A stretch of DNA of 8,413 nucleotides from Pseudomonadota bacterium (GTDB lineage Bacteria; Myxococcota_A; Polyangia; Polyangiales; Polyangiaceae): positions 1 to 8,413 of the forward strand of contig JAEYOT010000031.1 of the NCBI GenBank assembly GCA_023411445.1, in the 5' to 3' direction. Shown here one piece after another: positions 6,227 to 8,413 of the stretch. Every line of letters starts with the position of its first letter. Position 1 is the stretch's first letter. A program made the position numbers and the translations under genes. Below the pieces are notes generated by a model. It made no database searches. It was not told where the DNA came from and saw only the letters and a list, made by a program, of their open reading frames with translations.

Positions 6227-6555
6227 GCTTGGCGCAGCAGGGCCAGGGGCCGCTCCGCCTTGGCCTCTCGCTCCGCGCGGCACGCCCCCGAGCCGCGCAA
6301 CAGATCCCGGCACGTCTGCGGGCGCTGCTCGTACACTTGACACACGAAGCGCCCGGATGCGCGCTCGACGGCCAGGGCCGCGCAGTGCCCCGCTTCCATG
6401 CGCATGTAGGCGCGGTGTCCGTCGAACACGACGAAGCGCTCCGCCAAGTCCGCCAGGCGCGCGTAGTCGTCGCCCGTGACGGCCACGTATTGCTCGAGCT
6501 GTGAGAAGCAGCAGGCGCCGCAGGGCAAGCACTCGGGAACCGCGTCGGCCGTCAC
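6199..6555 (-). CDS. YkgJ-family cysteine-cluster (putative Zn/Fe-chelating) protein
   Basis: A 118-residue protein with the YkgJ/UPF0153 cysteine pattern: CLPCGACC (9-16), GHCAAL (56-61), FVC (70-72) followed by YEQRPQTCR (75-83), and a last Cys92. In the family these eight or so cysteines are predicted to bind zinc or an iron-sulfur centre. The biochemical function is not settled. The start is GTG at 6555, chosen because it leaves the CxxCxxCC cluster near the N-terminus as usual. It lies 22 bp after the stop of hppD on the same strand with no room for a separate promoter, so it is probably the second gene of that operon. Its last 28 bp overlap the 3' end of the convergent hydrolase gene. 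The C-terminal tail (about 97-118) is charged and Ala-rich. Confidence 0.85.
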   Translation of the reverse strand: MTADAVPECLPCGACCFSQLEQYVAVTGDDYARLADLAERFVVFDGHRAYMRMEAGHCAALAVERASGRFVCQVYEQRPQTCRDLLRGSGACRAEREAKAERPLALLRQAQSKASAES

Positions 6556-6577
6556 GAGGCCACTTTACGCCGCCGCG

Positions 6578-7699
6578 TCAGCCGACGCGAGCCACCTGCT
6601 GGGTAGCGATGCCATCGAACAGAGCCTTGAAGTTGCCCTCCCCGAAGCCGGCGGCGCCGTGCCGCTGAATCAGCTCGAAGAAGAACGGACCTGCGTCCGT
6701 GCGGCCGTGCTGCAGCGCGGCTTCCTTGAGGAAGATTTGTAGCAAGTACTGCTCGGGTAAGGTGCCCGCGTCCACCAAGATGCCAAGCTCCAGGAGCTCG
6801 GCGGCGTCCGTCACGGCGCCCGGCAGATGGCGGGCCAGCTGCTCGCGGTAGCCGGGCAGCGGCGGCATCAACTGCACGCCGCGCTGCTTCAGGCGCCGCA
6901 CCGCGCTCTTGATGTCGCTCACGGCGAGAGCGACGTGCTGCACTCCGTCGCCGCGGTTGTCGTCGCAGAACAGCTCGATCTGCGAGCGATGGAACGCCGG
7001 GCGCAGCGGCTCGTTGCTGGCGAGCTTGAGCCCGCTGCCCGGGTCCCACATCACTCGCGAGCGCAGGCCGGAGCCGTGTGGCTTGGCGTTCGTCTGCTGG
7101 GTGTGAAACTCCACGTCCCAGAACGGCTTCAGCTCCAGCACGTGCTCCAGCCACAACAAGGCGGGCTTCATGGTGCGAAAGTTCGCGGTGATGTGGTCCA
7201 CGTGGAGCGCGCCCACGTGCCCGGCGCCAACGCGCGGGATGTCATACGTCTCCATGCCCGGAAACAGCGCGCGGTGACCGCGTCGCTCGATGAAGCGAAA
7301 CGTGGTGTCCCCGAGCGGCGTCGTGATCGAAAAGGTTCCGATCCGGCCGTGCTCGTCGCGCTGCCACAGCACGTCGGAGATGGGCGTCGCGCCGTTCGCC
7401 TCCAGACGGGAAAAGGCGTGCTCGACGTCCGCGACCTCGAACGCGACGGCGCCCACGCCTTCCGGGTGCCGCGACAGGTAGCGCCACGCGCGCCCGCCGG
7501 TCCCAAGCGGCGCGGAGCAGGTGACCACGACGTCGCCACAGCGGAACACGAGGGAACGCTGGCGACCTGCTCGCTCGAGCTGGCCCGAGCTACGCCCGAT
7601 CTCATCGAACCCCAGCCCGTCGACGTAGAAGCGTCGGCTCTCCTCGAGGTCATGCACGTATTGGTGGATTCCAGCGAGGCCCACGATGCCCAAAGCCAT
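6578..7699 (-). CDS. hppD: 4-Hydroxyphenylpyruvate dioxygenase
   Basis: A 373-residue Fe(II)-dependent enzyme that converts 4-hydroxyphenylpyruvate plus O2 to homogentisate and CO2 in tyrosine degradation. It has the usual two vicinal-oxygen-chelate halves. The metal ligands are visible: His169 in VDHITAN, His255 in GVQHVALAV and Glu342 in FFFELIQR. Other family blocks are LRSRVMWDP (212-220), SNEP (228-231), SQIE (239-242) and the C-terminal GFGEGNFKALF (351-361), whose helix closes the active site. Length is normal. The ATG at 7699 starts just before the first VOC block. The only ribosome-site-like sequence is a weak GGACCG inside an inverted repeat. The closely related hydroxymandelate synthase has the same ligands; the intact C-terminal block and lack of glycopeptide genes favour HPPD. 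It leads an operon with the cysteine-cluster gene. Confidence 0.93.
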   Translation of the reverse strand: MALGIVGLAGIHQYVHDLEESRRFYVDGLGFDEIGRSSGQLERAGRQRSLVFRCGDVVVTCSAPLGTGGRAWRYLSRHPEGVGAVAFEVADVEHAFSRLEANGATPISDVLWQRDEHGRIGTFSITTPLGDTTFRFIERRGHRALFPGMETYDIPRVGAGHVGALHVDHITANFRTMKPALLWLEHVLELKPFWDVEFHTQQTNAKPHGSGLRSRVMWDPGSGLKLASNEPLRPAFHRSQIELFCDDNRGDGVQHVALAVSDIKSAVRRLKQRGVQLMPPLPGYREQLARHLPGAVTDAAELLELGILVDAGTLPEQYLLQIFLKEAALQHGRTDAGPFFFELIQRHGAAGFGEGNFKALFDGIATQQVARVG

Positions 7700-7707
7700 G
7701 TGTGTGT

Positions 7708-7732
7708 CGGTCCAGCTGCAGGATTCGGACCG
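7708..7732. repeat. Inverted repeat in the hppD leader
   Basis: CGGTCC (7708-7713) and GGACCG (7727-7732) form a 6-bp stem with a 13-nt loop, beginning 9 nt upstream of the hppD ATG on the minus strand. The arm nearer the start codon contains the only Shine-Dalgarno-like bases, so the structure could affect translation or be an operator half-site pair. Short repeats of this kind can occur by chance. Confidence 0.3.
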
Positions 7733-7826
7733 CGCATGACACCAGCGTCAGCGACGCGTCGCGGCCCGGACTGCGTCGACTCGCCCCATTGTGACGGCCA
7801 CGCGCGCTCGATCAGGCTTCATGCCC

Positions 7827-8413
7827 TCAGTCACAGGGCGTCGTCGAGCAGGACTCGCCCGGAGCCGCGCAGATACCGCAGCTGGGATTGCAGCACACCT
7901 GGCCGCTGTTGCATTGAGTCGAGCCGCAACGAACGCTGCTCGGGATCTGCGGAGCGCCGCTGCAGCTCGCGGCGTCACAGGATGCGCCTGGCGCCGTGCA
8001 GATGCCGCAGCTCGCGTTGCAGCAAACCTGGCCGGCGTTGCAGGTGCTGGGGCCGCAGGCGGCACTAGTAGCCCTGGGCACGTCGCAGCGCGCTGGCGAA
8101 CAGGTCTGGCCCGGCTCGGTACAGGTGCCGCAACTCGCGTTGCAGCAGCGTTGCCCAGGACCGCACGTGCTCGCACCACACGGCTCGCCCGGTGTGGCAG
8201 CCAGGGCCTGGCTGGCGACTCCATTGATTCCGACCTCCCCACCCACGCCGCCGCGGCCACCGCCGCCGTCGCCCTCACCGCCGCTGCCTCCCCCGCCCTG
8301 ACCGGAGACGCCACCCCAACCGCCACCGCCGCTCGCTGGCTGCTGCTGAGCGGACCGCTCCGGGGCTGCGACCGGCGCGGGGTCAGGGCTCGTCGCAGCG
8401 CGCGGCTCCGGGC
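7827..8413 (-). CDS. Probable secreted cysteine-repeat protein with Gly-rich linker (C-terminal part)
   Basis: The minus-strand frame is open to the window edge, so the start and any signal peptide are missing; 194 residues are visible. From the N-terminal side there is a Pro/Ala/Gln-rich stretch, then a linker (8247-8330) with 20 Gly in 28 residues, then a Cys-rich domain ending at the stop. The Cys-rich part is three copies of a 32-residue unit, each with eight cysteines in identical spacing and a core like GQVCCNASCGIC. All 24 cysteines can pair, as expected for disulfide-stabilised extracellular repeats. Such Pro/Gly linker plus Cys-repeat designs are common in exported or surface lipoproteins of myxobacteria, but I cannot name a characterised family. 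An internal GTG at 8246 could start a shorter form, but the composition continues smoothly upstream, so I read it as one larger protein. It ends 127 bp before the hppD start. Confidence 0.8.
   Translation of the reverse strand, partial: PEPRAATSPDPAPVAAPERSAQQQPASGGGGWGGVSGQGGGGSGGEGDGGGGRGGVGGEVGINGVASQALAATPGEPCGASTCGPGQRCCNASCGTCTEPGQTCSPARCDVPRATSAACGPSTCNAGQVCCNASCGICTAPGASCDAASCSGAPQIPSSVRCGSTQCNSGQVCCNPSCGICAAPGESCSTTPCD
7833..8180 (-). repeat. Three tandem 32-residue, eight-cysteine coding repeats
   Basis: Unit 1 lies at 8085-8180, unit 2 at 7962-8057 and unit 3 at 7833-7928, separated by 9- and 11-residue spacers. Each encodes C-x4-C-x5-CC-x3-C-x2-C-x6-C-x4-C with no deviation. Units 2 and 3 are the more alike, sharing N-x-GQVCCN-x-SCGIC. 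Unit 1 has GPGQRCCNASCGTC and is the most diverged. Confidence 0.9.

Noticed and set aside
6578..7699. Reading the dioxygenase as hydroxymandelate synthase
   Set aside because: The metal ligands are shared by both enzymes, but the intact C-terminal GFGEGNFKALF block and lack of glycopeptide-type genes nearby favour HPPD. It is not formally excluded.
6827..8068. 413-residue plus-strand open frame
   Set aside because: It lies antisense to hppD and the Cys-repeat gene, both strongly supported. Its His/Gln/Arg/Ala-rich translation has no family features and is typical of a shadow frame in GC-rich DNA.

Overview
The window is GC-rich (roughly 70%), tightly packed and rich in GTG/TTG starts. An HPPD, an EcsC-family protein, a modular adenylation/carrier protein and a glycine-linker plus cysteine-repeat protein that looks secreted together suggest a member of the Myxococcota (Polyangiales-like). 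This is inferred from gene style, not from a marker gene. I see no rRNA, tRNA, CRISPR array, transposase or integrase.

Layout. (1) 1-1404, plus strand: the 3' end of a gene that looks like the phosphoryl-elimination end of a LanM-type dehydratase (DUF4135) without a LanC cyclase, then 9 bp later a DTW-domain tRNA aminocarboxypropyltransferase. (2) 1430-2242, minus strand: an EcsC-family protein. It converges on the DTW gene across a 25-bp gap filled by a 7-bp-stem hairpin. It is divergent from a small DUF3072 gene (2326-2553). (3) 2554-2870: a 317-bp stretch with no convincing gene but with a strong inverted repeat. (4) 2871-6226, plus strand: a two-gene operon with a 4-bp start/stop overlap. 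The first protein is a fusion of NRPS-type adenylation domain, carrier protein and alpha/beta-hydrolase-like domain. The second is a free-standing alpha/beta hydrolase. (5) 6199-7699, minus strand: hppD followed 22 bp downstream by a YkgJ-type cysteine-cluster protein, whose 3' end overlaps the hydrolase gene tail to tail. (6) 7827-8413, minus strand: the C-terminal part of a protein with a glycine-rich linker and three 32-residue, eight-cysteine repeats; its start lies beyond the window.

The most interesting part is 2871-6226. Ligase, carrier, a nucleophile-less 'hydrolase 2'-like domain and a Cys-nucleophile 'hydrolase 1'-like protein are the same set of functions that accompanies exosortase A loci (AMP ligase, ACP, hydrolase 1, hydrolase 2). 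Here they are packed into two ORFs with no exosortase in view. The adenylation domain also lacks the aspartate that normally holds the alpha-amino group, so its substrate is probably not an ordinary alpha-amino acid. The likely working model is activation of a small carboxylic acid, loading on the carrier, and processing or release by the two hydrolase-fold proteins. The hppD/YkgJ pair is a separate tyrosine-catabolism unit, in which the cysteine-cluster protein may serve metal handling for the Fe(II) enzyme.
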